A program made the position numbers and the translations under genes. The notes under the pieces are model-generated. The model had not been told where the DNA came from. It saw nothing but the letters and a program-made list of their open reading frames with translations, and ran no database searches. Shown piece after piece: positions 16,665 to 23,137 of a stretch of DNA of 23,137 nucleotides; position 1 is the stretch's first letter; each line of letters begins with the position of its first letter. This DNA comes from Caulobacter sp. CCH9-E1 (GTDB lineage: Bacteria; Pseudomonadota; Alphaproteobacteria; Caulobacterales; Caulobacteraceae), in assembly GCF_001556515.1 (NCBI RefSeq), contig NZ_LSJA01000221.1:1-23137 (forward strand), read 5' to 3'.

Positions 16665-17420
16665 ATGGCCAATCCGTTCAGCCTCGAAGGCAAGGTCGCG
16701 CTCGTCACCGGCGCCAACACCGGGATCGGGCAGGGGATCGCCATCGCCCTGGCCGCCGCCGGCGCGGACATCGCCGCCGCGGGCCGTAGCGAACCGACCG
16801 AGACGCAAGCCGCCGTCGAGGCCCTCGGCCGCAAGTTCCTGTCGATCAAGGCCGACTTCGGCTCGACCGAACCGGTCCAGCGCGTGGTCGACGAGACCGT
16901 CGCCGCGTTCGGCAAGGTCGATATCCTGGTCAATAACGCCGGCATCATTCGCCGCGCGGACTCGATCGAGTTCAGCGAGGCCGACTGGGACGCGGTGATG
17001 GACACCAACCTGAAGGTCGTCTTCTTCCTGACCCAGGCCTTCGCCAAGCAGGCGCTGAAGCAGGGTGGCGGCAAGGTGATCAACATCGCCTCCTTGCTCT
17101 CGTTCCAGGGCGGCATTCGCGTGCCGTCGTACACGGCCGCCAAGTCGGGCCTGGCCGGCCTGACCAAGATCCTGGCCAACGAGTGGGCGACCAAGGGGAT
17201 CAACGTCAACGCCATCGCGCCGGGCTATTTCGACACGAATAACACCGAGGCCCTGCGCGCCGACCAGGACCGCAACGCGGCGATCCTGGCCCGCATTCCG
17301 GCCGGTCGCTGGGGTCGTCCCGAGGACATCGGCGGCGCCGCCGTGTTCCTGGCCTCGTCGGCTTCCGACTACGTCCAGGGGATTACTCTGCCCGTGGACG
17401 GGGGCTGGTTGGCCCGCTGA
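16665..17420 (+). CDS. kduD: 2-dehydro-3-deoxy-D-gluconate 5-dehydrogenase, SDR family
   Basis: A classical short-chain dehydrogenase of 251 residues. It reduces 2,5-diketo-3-deoxygluconate, the KduI product, to KDG. The nucleotide-binding motif TGANTGIG spans 15-22, NNAG is 90-93, the catalytic Ser is in INIASLLSFQGG (Ser143), and YTAAK provides Tyr156 and Lys160. NEWATKGINVNAIAPGYFDT and the C-terminal ITLPVDGGWLAR are typical of KduD. I start at ATG 16665, which has AGGAAATC upstream and gives the usual MANPFSLEGK opening. An in-frame ATG at 16632 falls inside the palindromic repeat and would add eleven unconserved residues. It is last in the uxaC-kduI-kduD series. Confidence 0.94.
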   Translation: MANPFSLEGKVALVTGANTGIGQGIAIALAAAGADIAAAGRSEPTETQAAVEALGRKFLSIKADFGSTEPVQRVVDETVAAFGKVDILVNNAGIIRRADSIEFSEADWDAVMDTNLKVVFFLTQAFAKQALKQGGGKVINIASLLSFQGGIRVPSYTAAKSGLAGLTKILANEWATKGINVNAIAPGYFDTNNTEALRADQDRNAAILARIPAGRWGRPEDIGGAAVFLASSASDYVQGITLPVDGGWLAR

Positions 17421-17439
17421 CGAAATAAAAACACGCAAT

Positions 17440-17478
17440 CGGTCGATGGTAGCGCAACCATCGTGCCGAGCGGGTTTT
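17440..17478 (+). terminator. Candidate intrinsic terminator after kduD
   Basis: CGATGGT (17444-17450) and ACCATCG (17457-17463) form a 7-bp stem with a 6-base loop. An outer CGG/CCG pairing (17440-17442 with 17466-17468) may extend it. TTTT follows at 17475-17478, slightly distant from the stem. The position, right after the kduD stop, fits operon termination before ppc, but the U-tract spacing is not ideal. Confidence 0.4.
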
Positions 17479-17594
17479 CTCGTCTGGTGAACAAGGCTAG
17501 AGGGCGCCCTAGCGTCAAGTCTCCCCGCCGCGACGCGCCCTCGAACCTTCTGCCTGCATGGGATCCCGGCGCTCGGGGTCCTCGGAGTCCGCGC

Positions 17595-20324
17595 ATGCGC
17601 AACCCGGCCCTGTCGATCGACGTCGATCGTCCGACCAGCCAACACGTCCGCAAGAACGCCAATCTGCTGAGCGATCTGCTGGTCGAGGCGATCGCCTATC
17701 TGGAAGGCGAGGAGGCCGCCGCCCTGGTGGCTCGGGCGCGCAAGGTCGCTTCGCACGAAGACGTCGCCAACGGCGACGCGCCGGTGCTGGATCACCTGTT
17801 CTCCGACCTTTCGAAGGATCAGGCCGTGTTCCTGGCCCGCGCCTTCGCCAGCCACTCGCTGCTGGCCAATATCGGCGAGGACGTCGCCGGCCGCCGTCGC
17901 CACGCCGAGGCCGACGCCCAGCCGGGCGACGAACGCCCCCGCACCCTGGTCGACGCCGTCAAGCTGCTGAAGCGCCAAGGCAAGACCGACGAGGACCTGG
18001 CCAAGACCTTCGCGGCGATGAACGTCGTACCGGTGCTGACCGCTCACCCGACCGAGGTGCGCCGCCGCAGCATGGTCGACCGCGAGACAGAGATCTCGCG
18101 CCTGATGGCCCTGCGTCGCCACCACCTGCCGCCGGATCTCGAGGCCGAGATCCGCGAGAGCCTGTTCCGCGAGATCGCCCTGATGTGGCGCACGCGCCTC
18201 TACCGGCCCGAGCGGATCACGGTGAAGGACGAGATCCGCAACGCCCTGTCGATCGTCCGCACCTCGATCCTGCCGGCGATCATCGACCTCTACGGCGACT
18301 GGACCAGCAAGATCGGCTCGCACGGCCATCTCGCCCCGCTGCTGAAGCTGGGCTCGTGGCTGGGGGGCGACCGCGACGGCCACCCCGGCGTCAACGGCGA
18401 GACCCTGAAGCTGGCCTTCGCCAGCCAGTCCCGCGTGATCCTCGATTGGTACGCCGGCGAGGTCCGCAAGCTGTGGTCGAACCTGGCCGTCTCGACGGCC
18501 TATGCGCCGGTGTCGGAAGAGCTGCTGGCCCTGGCCGCCCAGGCCAAGAATCCGTCGGTTCACCGCCTGGACGAGCCCTATCGCCTGGCGCTGGAGCTGA
18601 TCTTCGATCGCCTGACGGCCGTGTCGCAGAAGCTGACCGGCCAGCCGGTCGCCTTCGCCACGGGCGTCACCAGCGTCGAGCCTTACGGCCATCCGGACGC
18701 CTTCATCGCCGACCTGTCGGTGATCATCGACAGCCTGGAGCGCAACGGCGGCGAGCGGCTGGTCGGCACGGCGTTGCGCACCCTGGTCGACGTCGCCAAG
18801 GCCTGCGGCTTCCACCTGATGAGCCTGGACCTGCGCCAGAACGCCGACGTCCATGAGCGCACGATCCACGAGCTCTACGAGCGCGCCGGCTCCGGCGTCG
18901 GCTACCTGAAGCTTTCCGAAGAGGCCCGCTGCAAGCTGCTGATCGAGGAGCTGTCGCACCAGCGTCCGCTGGTCTCGCCGTTCACCGAGTACAGCGAGGA
19001 GACGACCAGGGAGCTGGCGACCATGACCGCCGCCGCCCAGGCGGTGCGCGACTACGGCCATGGCTGCCTGGGGGCCTACATCATCTCGAAGTCGGCGACG
19101 CTGTCCGACATCCTCGAGCCGCTGGTCCTGCTCAAGCAGGTCGGCTTGGTCTGGGGCGGCGCGGCGCCGCGCGCCTCGGTCAAGGTCGCGCCGCTGTTCG
19201 AGACCATCGGCGACCTCGAGAACGGCCCGGCCGTCCTGCGCCAGTGGCTGGAGCTGCCGCTGGCCCGCTCGATCCTCGGCGACCGGCCGGTGCAGGAGAT
19301 CATGCTCGGCTACTCCGACAGCAACAAGGACGGCGGGTACGTCGCCAGCCGGCGCGGCGTCGCGGTCGGGGCCTCGGCCCTGGCGCGCGAGGCCGACCGG
19401 ATGGGCGTGGGCCTGCAGCTGTTCCACGGCCGGGGCGGCAGCGTTGGGCGGGGCGGGGGACCGGCCGCCGAGGCCGTGCTGGCCCAGCCGGCCGGCACCG
19501 TCCAGGGCCGCATCCGCATGACCGAGCAGGGCGAGATGATCGCCCGCCGCTTCGGCGACCAGCCCACCGCCCGCCGCAATCTCGACGGCCTGGCCGCCGC
19601 CGTGCTGATCGCCAGCGAGCGCCCGGTCGTTAAGCCCGACGCCAAGGTCGACGCGGCCATGACGGCCCTGGCCGACGCCTCGTTCCACGGCTTCCGCGCC
19701 CTGGTGTACGACGATCCGGCCTTTGAGAACTTCTTCTGGTCGGTCACCCCGATCAGCGAGATCGTCGGCCTCAATATCGGCAGCCGTCCGGCCAGCCGGA
19801 CAGCCAGCCGCAAGATCGAGGACCTTCGGGCCATCCCGTGGGTGTTCAGCTGGTCGCAGTCGCGGTTCATGCTGCCGGGCTGGTACGGCTTCGCATCGGG
19901 CGTCGATCGCGCCGGCCTGTCGGTCGAGCAACTGCGCGACCTGGCCGGAAACTTCGATTTCTTCGCCTCGCTGCTGTCGAACATGGAGCTGGCCCTGGCC
20001 CAGAGCCACATGCCGATCGCCTCGCGCTACGTCGCGCTGTCGCCGGACAAGGACAGCGCCCAACGGATCTTCGCGACCATCCGGCGCGAGCACGAGCGGG
20101 CGGCCGAGCTGGCCCTGGCCATTCGCGGCGGGTCCAGTTTGCTGGACAACCAGCCCGACCTCGCCGAATCCGTGGCCTTGGCGGGCCGCGTCGTCGATCC
20201 GCTGAACCACCTGCAGTTGGAGCTGCTGTCGCGTCGCCGGGCGGGGGACCAGGACGAGGAGCTGCGTCTGGCGATCCAGCTGACCGTCGCCGGCATCGCC
20301 GCGGGCCTGCGCAATACGGGGTGA
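17595..20324 (+). CDS. ppc: Phosphoenolpyruvate carboxylase
   Basis: An anaplerotic enzyme of 909 residues that forms oxaloacetate from PEP and bicarbonate. Catalytic motifs are VLTAHPTEVRRRS (His151), the GYSDSNKDGG block starting at residue 572, and the glycine-rich FHGRGGSVGRGGGP loop (His611). LGGDRDGHPGV and the classic C-terminus ending AGLRNTG are also present. It is slightly longer than the 883-residue E. coli enzyme. I choose ATG 17595, with GGAG 8 bases upstream. In-frame codons reaching back to 17463 would add 44 basic, proline-rich residues overlapping the probable terminator and promoter region. No LacI-type operator is seen upstream, so it is probably regulated separately from the uronate genes on either side. 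A 10-bp palindrome AGGGCGCCCT (17501-17510) lies in its leader. Confidence 0.95.
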   Translation: MRNPALSIDVDRPTSQHVRKNANLLSDLLVEAIAYLEGEEAAALVARARKVASHEDVANGDAPVLDHLFSDLSKDQAVFLARAFASHSLLANIGEDVAGRRRHAEADAQPGDERPRTLVDAVKLLKRQGKTDEDLAKTFAAMNVVPVLTAHPTEVRRRSMVDRETEISRLMALRRHHLPPDLEAEIRESLFREIALMWRTRLYRPERITVKDEIRNALSIVRTSILPAIIDLYGDWTSKIGSHGHLAPLLKLGSWLGGDRDGHPGVNGETLKLAFASQSRVILDWYAGEVRKLWSNLAVSTAYAPVSEELLALAAQAKNPSVHRLDEPYRLALELIFDRLTAVSQKLTGQPVAFATGVTSVEPYGHPDAFIADLSVIIDSLERNGGERLVGTALRTLVDVAKACGFHLMSLDLRQNADVHERTIHELYERAGSGVGYLKLSEEARCKLLIEELSHQRPLVSPFTEYSEETTRELATMTAAAQAVRDYGHGCLGAYIISKSATLSDILEPLVLLKQVGLVWGGAAPRASVKVAPLFETIGDLENGPAVLRQWLELPLARSILGDRPVQEIMLGYSDSNKDGGYVASRRGVAVGASALAREADRMGVGLQLFHGRGGSVGRGGGPAAEAVLAQPAGTVQGRIRMTEQGEMIARRFGDQPTARRNLDGLAAAVLIASERPVVKPDAKVDAAMTALADASFHGFRALVYDDPAFENFFWSVTPISEIVGLNIGSRPASRTASRKIEDLRAIPWVFSWSQSRFMLPGWYGFASGVDRAGLSVEQLRDLAGNFDFFASLLSNMELALAQSHMPIASRYVALSPDKDSAQRIFATIRREHERAAELALAIRGGSSLLDNQPDLAESVALAGRVVDPLNHLQLELLSRRRAGDQDEELRLAIQLTVAGIAAGLRNTG

Positions 20325-20450
20325 TTTGACCGCTCAAGAATCCGATCTCCCCGGCGCCACGGGTCGCGCTCTGCGCGCCCGAGCGTAAACTCCTGCCGGG
20401 GTCCAGATCGAGCCCGCAGACGCAGAGGGCGGGCGAGGCCAGAAGGCGCG

Positions 20451-20498
20451 TCATCCCCAGACATTCCGGATGAATCTGGGCCCCGGCATTCGCCGGGG
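20451..20498. repeat. Palindromic repeat element downstream of ppc
   Basis: Two adjacent hairpins. CCCAGA (20456-20461) pairs with TCTGGG (20475-20480). CCCCGGC (20481-20487) pairs with GCCGGGG (20492-20498) around an ATTC loop. The leading TCATCCCC and the CTGGG/CCCGG vocabulary resemble the larger element between kduI and kduD, so both probably belong to one dispersed repeat class. It may also help end ppc transcription, though no strong T-run follows directly. Confidence 0.6.
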
Positions 20499-20622
20499 AG
20501 GTCGGCTGTTTGATCATCGTTCTTCCAGTCGGCCAAAACCTATCCTTTTCAACTGCTTGCCCATCCCAGAATCCCGCTTCAACCCCGCTTGCGCTCCCCG
20601 TCGCTTTCTGTTTATCTGCGCA

Positions 20623-20636
20623 TGACACCGGTGGCT
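20623..20636. promoter_or_regulatory. LacI-family operator 1 upstream of kdgA
   Basis: TGACACCGGTGGCT keeps the invariant left half TGACACC and the ACCGGT core found upstream of uxaA and uxaC, with a degenerate right half. GGCTAAG at its right edge resembles a Caulobacter -10 (GCTAnA), mirroring the operator/-10 overlap of the other two promoters. Its -35 equivalent (TTTATC, 20611-20616) is weak. Confidence 0.65.
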
Positions 20637-20668
20637 AAGTGGCTTGGCCACTTTCCCTCCCTCTCGAG

Positions 20669-20682
20669 TGACACCGGTGTCA
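20669..20682. promoter_or_regulatory. LacI-family operator 2 upstream of kdgA (perfect palindrome)
   Basis: TGACACCGGTGTCA is a perfect 14-bp palindrome and the most symmetrical of the four related sites. Its centre is 46 bp from that of operator 1. If operator 1 overlaps the promoter, this site would lie just downstream of the transcription start, as a second block or a looping partner. It is 367 bases from the kdgA ATG. Confidence 0.75.
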
Positions 20683-20718
20683 TTACGTTTCGGCTCGGCG
20701 TCGTGGTCGGTCCGTATC

Positions 20719-20752
20719 GTTTGCGGCTCCTTGAGCTCGCTCCTGCGCAAAC
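20719..20752 (+). other. Leader stem-loop 1
   Basis: GTTTGCG (20719-20725) and CGCAAAC (20746-20752) form a perfect 7-bp stem around a 20-base loop that contains the palindrome GAGCTC. It is the first structure after the two operators and would be in the 5' leader of the kdgA transcript. Confidence 0.45.
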
Positions 20753-20756
20753 TCCG

Positions 20757-20780
20757 GGGCGCCGGGTCATGCCGGCGCCC
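20757..20780 (+). other. Leader stem-loop 2, terminator-like
   Basis: GGGCGCCGG (20757-20765) and CCGGCGCCC (20772-20780) form a perfect 9-bp GC stem with a 6-base loop. TCACTTTT follows. The short, delayed T-run makes it a possible attenuator or early terminator, though a weak one by the usual criteria. Confidence 0.45.
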
Positions 20781-21048
20781 TCACTTTTGCGTCGGCGGCC
20801 GGGCGAGGGGAGGCGCCGCAAAAGGTTTGGGGAAGGAAGCGAGGACCAGTGTCTTTCGCGCGGATCGCGAGCCCGACGGCTCCGCCCCGCGTTCCGCCTT
20901 TTAGTTTGACGTAGCGGCAAGCCAGTTGTGGCGCCTGTCCGCAACGCGGTCTAAGGGAACGGCCTGAGCCGGCATCGGCGAAATTTTGCTCACGCGGGCG
21001 TCTTTCCGGCGGTCCGCGCAAGAACGAGCCTTCGGGAAGGAGAATGCG

Positions 21049-21723
21049 ATGGTGAAAGACCGTATGGCGGTGCTGACCGCCCTGATGGACCAGGGTGTGA
21101 TCCCGGTGTTCTATCACCCGGACGTCGAGGTCTGTAAGAACGTGATCCAGGCCTGCGCCGACGGCGGCGCGCCCTGCATCGAGTTCACCAACCGCGGCGA
21201 TTTCGCCAGCCACGTCTTCTACGAAGTCACCCGACACTTCGACAAAGCCGATCCGCGCGTGATCATGGGCGTGGGCTCGATCGTCGACGCCCCGACCGCC
21301 GGCATCTACATCGCCAACGGCGCCAAGTTCGTCGTCGGCCCGATCCTGAACGCCGACGTCGCCAAGGTCTGCAACCGTCGCAAGATCCCGTACTCGCCGG
21401 GCTGCGGTTCGGCCTCGGAAATCTCGTACGCCGAGGAACTGGGTTGCGAGATCGTCAAGGTGTTCCCGGGCTCGTCGGTCGGCGGTCCCGATTTCGTCAA
21501 GGCGGTGCTGGGCCCGATGCCCTGGACCCGCATCATGCCGACGGGCGGCGTCGATCCGGACGAGGCCTCGGTGAAGAAGTGGTTCGGCGCGGGCATCGTC
21601 GCCGCCGGCATGGGCTCCAAGCTGATCACGCAAGAGCTGCTGGACGCCAAGGACTACGCGGGCATCTCCAAGAAGGTCCGCGAGACCGTCGATCTGATCA
21701 AGAAGGTTCGTGGGAAGGCCTAA
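21049..21723 (+). CDS. kdgA: 2-keto-3-deoxy-6-phosphogluconate (KDPG) aldolase family protein
   Basis: A class I aldolase of 224 residues that cleaves KDPG to pyruvate and glyceraldehyde-3-phosphate, the last step of the uronate and Entner-Doudoroff routes. The general-base region is CIEFTNRG (Glu45), the Schiff-base lysine is in VKVFPG (Lys137), and the phosphate-binding MPTGGV is at 163-168. The latter part of the TIM barrel reads GAGIVAAGMGSKL. ATG 21049 is chosen because GGAAGGAG lies 6 bases upstream. A frame opening at 20986 adds 21 unconserved residues. kdgK follows after six bases. Paralogues of the general pathway aldolase (Eda) are likely elsewhere in the genome, with this copy dedicated to the regulated uronate route. 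Confidence 0.9.
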   Translation: MVKDRMAVLTALMDQGVIPVFYHPDVEVCKNVIQACADGGAPCIEFTNRGDFASHVFYEVTRHFDKADPRVIMGVGSIVDAPTAGIYIANGAKFVVGPILNADVAKVCNRRKIPYSPGCGSASEISYAEELGCEIVKVFPGSSVGGPDFVKAVLGPMPWTRIMPTGGVDPDEASVKKWFGAGIVAAGMGSKLITQELLDAKDYAGISKKVRETVDLIKKVRGKA

Positions 21724-21729
21724 GACCAA

Positions 21730-22836
21730 ATGACCGACAACATCCTGAACATCCGTCCGGCTTCGGAAACCAAGTGGGACTGCGCCAGCTTCGGCGAAGT
21801 GATGCTGCGTTTCGATCCGGGCTTCGGCCGGGTCCGCAACGCCCGGCAGTTCAACGTCTGGGAAGGCGGCGGCGAGTACAACGTCGCCCGCGCGTTCCGT
21901 AAGTGCTGGGGCAAGCGCTCGACCGTCGTCACGGCCCTGCCGAACAACGACCTGGGCTGGCTGGTCGAGGACCTGATGATGCAGGGCGGCGTCGACCAGT
22001 CCCACGTCATCTGGCGCGACTTCGACGGCCTGGGCCGCAATACGCGCGTTGGCCTGAACTTCACCGAGAAGGGCTTCGGCGTCCGTCCGGCGCTCGGCTG
22101 CTCGGACCGCGGCCACTCGGCCGCTTCGCAGATCCGCCCCGGTGAAGTGAACTGGGAAAAGCTGTTCGGCGAGGAAGGCGTGCGCTGGTTCCACACCGGC
22201 GGCATCTTCGCGGCCCTGGCCAGCAACACCGCCGAAGCCGTGATCGAGGCCGTTGAGGTGGCCCGCAAGTACGGCACGATCGTCTCCTACGACCTGAACT
22301 ACCGCGCCTCGCTGTGGAAGTCGCAGGGCGGCAAGGAAGGCGCTCAGAAGGTCAATCGCCACATCGCCAAGTACGTCGACGTGATGATCGGCAACGAGGA
22401 AGACTTCACCGCCTGCCTCGGCTTCGAAGTGGAAGGCCTGGACGAGCACATCAGCTCGATCGACCCGGCGAACTTCAAGAAGATGATCGAGACGGCCGTG
22501 AAGGAGTTCCCGAACTTCAAGGTCGCCGCGACCACGCTGCGCAACGCCAAGACCGCCTCGGTCAACGACTGGTCGGCGATCCTGTACGCCGGCGGCCAGT
22601 TCTACGCCTCGATGATGCGCGAGAACCTGGAAATCTACGACCGCGTCGGCGGCGGCGACGGCTTCGCCTCGGGCCTGGCCTACGGCTTCATGGAAGGCAA
22701 GGGCCCGCAGGCCGCCGTCGAGTACGGCGCGGCTCACGGCGCCCTGGCCATGACCACCCCCGGCGACACCTCGATGGTGAAGGCCGCCGAGGTCGAGGCC
22801 GTGATGAAGGGCAAGGGCGCGCGGGTCATCCGCTAA
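21730..22836 (+). CDS. kdgK: 2-keto-3-deoxygluconate kinase, PfkB family
   Basis: A ribokinase-like sugar kinase of 368 residues that phosphorylates KDG to KDPG for the aldolase encoded just upstream. The N-terminal substrate motif is WEGGGEYNVARAF (44-56), the central strand reads SYDLNYR (186-192), NEED is 222-225, and the C-terminal signature is VGGGDGFASGLAYG with catalytic Asp310 in place of the more usual GAGD. That GGGD form is found in KDG-kinase-like members of the family. The six-base gap from kdgA implies one transcript. It ends about 28 bp before a strong intrinsic terminator and overlaps the end of a convergent small gene by four bases. Confidence 0.92.
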   Translation: MTDNILNIRPASETKWDCASFGEVMLRFDPGFGRVRNARQFNVWEGGGEYNVARAFRKCWGKRSTVVTALPNNDLGWLVEDLMMQGGVDQSHVIWRDFDGLGRNTRVGLNFTEKGFGVRPALGCSDRGHSAASQIRPGEVNWEKLFGEEGVRWFHTGGIFAALASNTAEAVIEAVEVARKYGTIVSYDLNYRASLWKSQGGKEGAQKVNRHIAKYVDVMIGNEEDFTACLGFEVEGLDEHISSIDPANFKKMIETAVKEFPNFKVAATTLRNAKTASVNDWSAILYAGGQFYASMMRENLEIYDRVGGGDGFASGLAYGFMEGKGPQAAVEYGAAHGALAMTTPGDTSMVKAAEVEAVMKGKGARVIR

Positions 22837-23069
22837 AGCTCTCGTTCCCTGAAGAACAAGGAGAAGTCCTCGGCCGCAAGGCCGGGGACTTTTTCTTTGA
22901 CGTGGGGCGGGTTGTAGACATCCGTGTCGTCGCGTTCCTTCTCAGCAAGAATCTCGGCGAACCGAAGGAAGCGCTCCTGAAGCTTCCGGGTGAGCCAGGC
23001 TTGTTCATGCCGCCGCCGCCGCGCCGAGCGGGAGGCGCCGTTGCGCCGGGGTTTGCGAGGGGAGGGCAT
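22833..23069 (-). CDS. Small basic conserved-looking protein of unknown function
   Basis: A 78-residue minus-strand reading frame beginning at ATG 23069, preceded by a near-ideal ribosome site (AAAAGGAGCT, 6 bases before the start). Residues 1-21 are strongly basic (Arg/Lys/Ser-rich). A helical, charged segment follows (WLTRKLQERFLRFAEILAEKE, about 25-45), and then an acidic-to-neutral tail with DDTDVYNPPH and EDFSLFFRE. The composition could suit a nucleic-acid- or ribosome-associated protein, but I recognise no family. Its last four bases overlap kdgK, and the kdgK terminator hairpin lies within its coding sequence. Confidence 0.6.
   Translation of the reverse strand: MPSPRKPRRNGASRSARRRRHEQAWLTRKLQERFLRFAEILAEKERDDTDVYNPPHVKEKVPGLAAEDFSLFFREREL
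22864..22898 (+). terminator. Intrinsic terminator of the kdgA-kdgK operon
   Basis: A 12-bp stem (one G-U pair) with a GCAA tetraloop pairs 22864-22875 with 22880-22891. It is followed directly by TTTCTTT. It lies 28 bases after the kdgK stop and has the classic strong rho-independent form on the plus strand. On the minus strand no T-run follows the hairpin, so it should not stop transcription of the opposing small gene. Confidence 0.9.
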
Positions 23070-23092
23070 GTCTGAGCTCCTTTTCCAAGATC

Positions 23093-23113
23093 CTCCCCCG
23101 CGATGCGGGGGAG
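23093..23113. repeat. Perfect 9-bp inverted repeat upstream of the small minus-strand gene
   Basis: CTCCCCCGC and GCGGGGGAG flank a GAT spacer. The element is 23 bases upstream of the small gene's ATG. The vocabulary (TCCTCCCCC...GGGGGAG) resembles short palindromic repeats frequent in Caulobacter-type intergenic DNA. It could be a repeat, a regulator site, or a hairpin at the end of whatever gene lies beyond the window. Confidence 0.6.
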
Positions 23114-23137
23114 CAACCGTGTTGAGTTCAGGCGGGT

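Larger units (their letters stand above)
20325..21048 (+). other. Long non-coding region between ppc and kdgA
   Basis: This 724-bp gap contains no convincing gene. The open frames there lack ribosome sites, overlap one another on both strands and have no recognisable motifs. It does hold, in order, a palindromic repeat (20451-20498), two LacI-type operators (20623-20636, 20669-20682) and two stem-loops (20719-20752, 20757-20780). A TTGACG hexamer, matching the Caulobacter housekeeping -35, is at 20906-20911, but no good -10 follows it. The kdgA ribosome site GGAAGGAG is at 21035-21042. If the operators mark the kdgA promoter, the leader would be about 0.4 kb. Confidence 0.6.

Noticed and set aside
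17463..17594. A longer ppc N-terminus
   Set aside because: The extra 44 residues are basic and low-complexity and overlap the terminator candidate; GGAG before ATG 17595 supports the shorter form.
15210..20210. A minus-strand open frame of 1666 codons
   Set aside because: It is antisense to uxaC, kduI, kduD and ppc, all of which have full catalytic motifs. Its composition (Gly/Asp/Arg/Val/Gln-rich, no motifs) is that of a GC-bias shadow.
20589..20909. Open frames of 78-110 codons on both strands in the ppc-kdgA gap
   Set aside because: They overlap each other and the operators, lack ribosome sites and show no recognisable sequence. I treat the stretch as regulatory DNA.
20906..20911. TTGACG as the kdgA -35
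   Set aside because: It matches the Caulobacter housekeeping -35, but no acceptable -10 follows at 10-18 bases, so I did not call a promoter.

Overview
This is a GC-rich alphaproteobacterial chromosome segment, almost certainly from Caulobacter (C. crescentus/vibrioides/segnis group) or a very close relative. The strongest evidence is an 885-residue, two-transmembrane, coiled-coil protein that I recognise as the new-pole marker TipN. The gene order around it also fits Caulobacter as I remember it. Strong third-position GC bias creates many long false open frames on the opposite strands.

Left part (about 1-9.8 kb): metG (methionyl-tRNA synthetase), followed one base later by a 12-TM MFS transporter. 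These converge on a minus-strand cysD-cysNC operon for sulfate activation (ATP sulfurylase plus APS kinase). Next come a small membrane/secreted protein, tipN, and a small monotopic phosphoglycosyl transferase 15 nt behind tipN.

Right part (about 9.8-22.9 kb): a hexuronate and unsaturated-uronate catabolic island. On the minus strand are uxaA and uxuB. Divergent from them is a LacI-family regulator, then uxaC-kduI-kduD. After an intervening phosphoenolpyruvate carboxylase gene (ppc) comes kdgA-kdgK. UxaC isomerises glucuronate or galacturonate. UxuB and UxaA provide a reductase and a dehydratase leading towards 2-keto-3-deoxygluconate (KDG). KduI and KduD bring pectin/alginate-type unsaturated uronates to KDG. 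KdgK and KdgA then give KDPG, pyruvate and glyceraldehyde-3-phosphate, and Ppc can refill oxaloacetate.

Four copies of an ACCGGT-centred operator tie the island together. One 15-base sequence is identical upstream of uxaA and uxaC and sits over the putative -10 of each promoter. Two further copies lie 46 bp apart about 0.4 kb upstream of kdgA. The LacI-type protein encoded between the first two sites is the obvious candidate regulator. The 724-bp gap before kdgA holds these operators, two strong stem-loops and a palindromic repeat, and no convincing gene.

The right edge has a strong intrinsic terminator after kdgK. It lies inside the 3' end of a convergent 78-codon gene that has an excellent ribosome binding site. 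I see no phage, insertion sequence, CRISPR, tRNA or rRNA.
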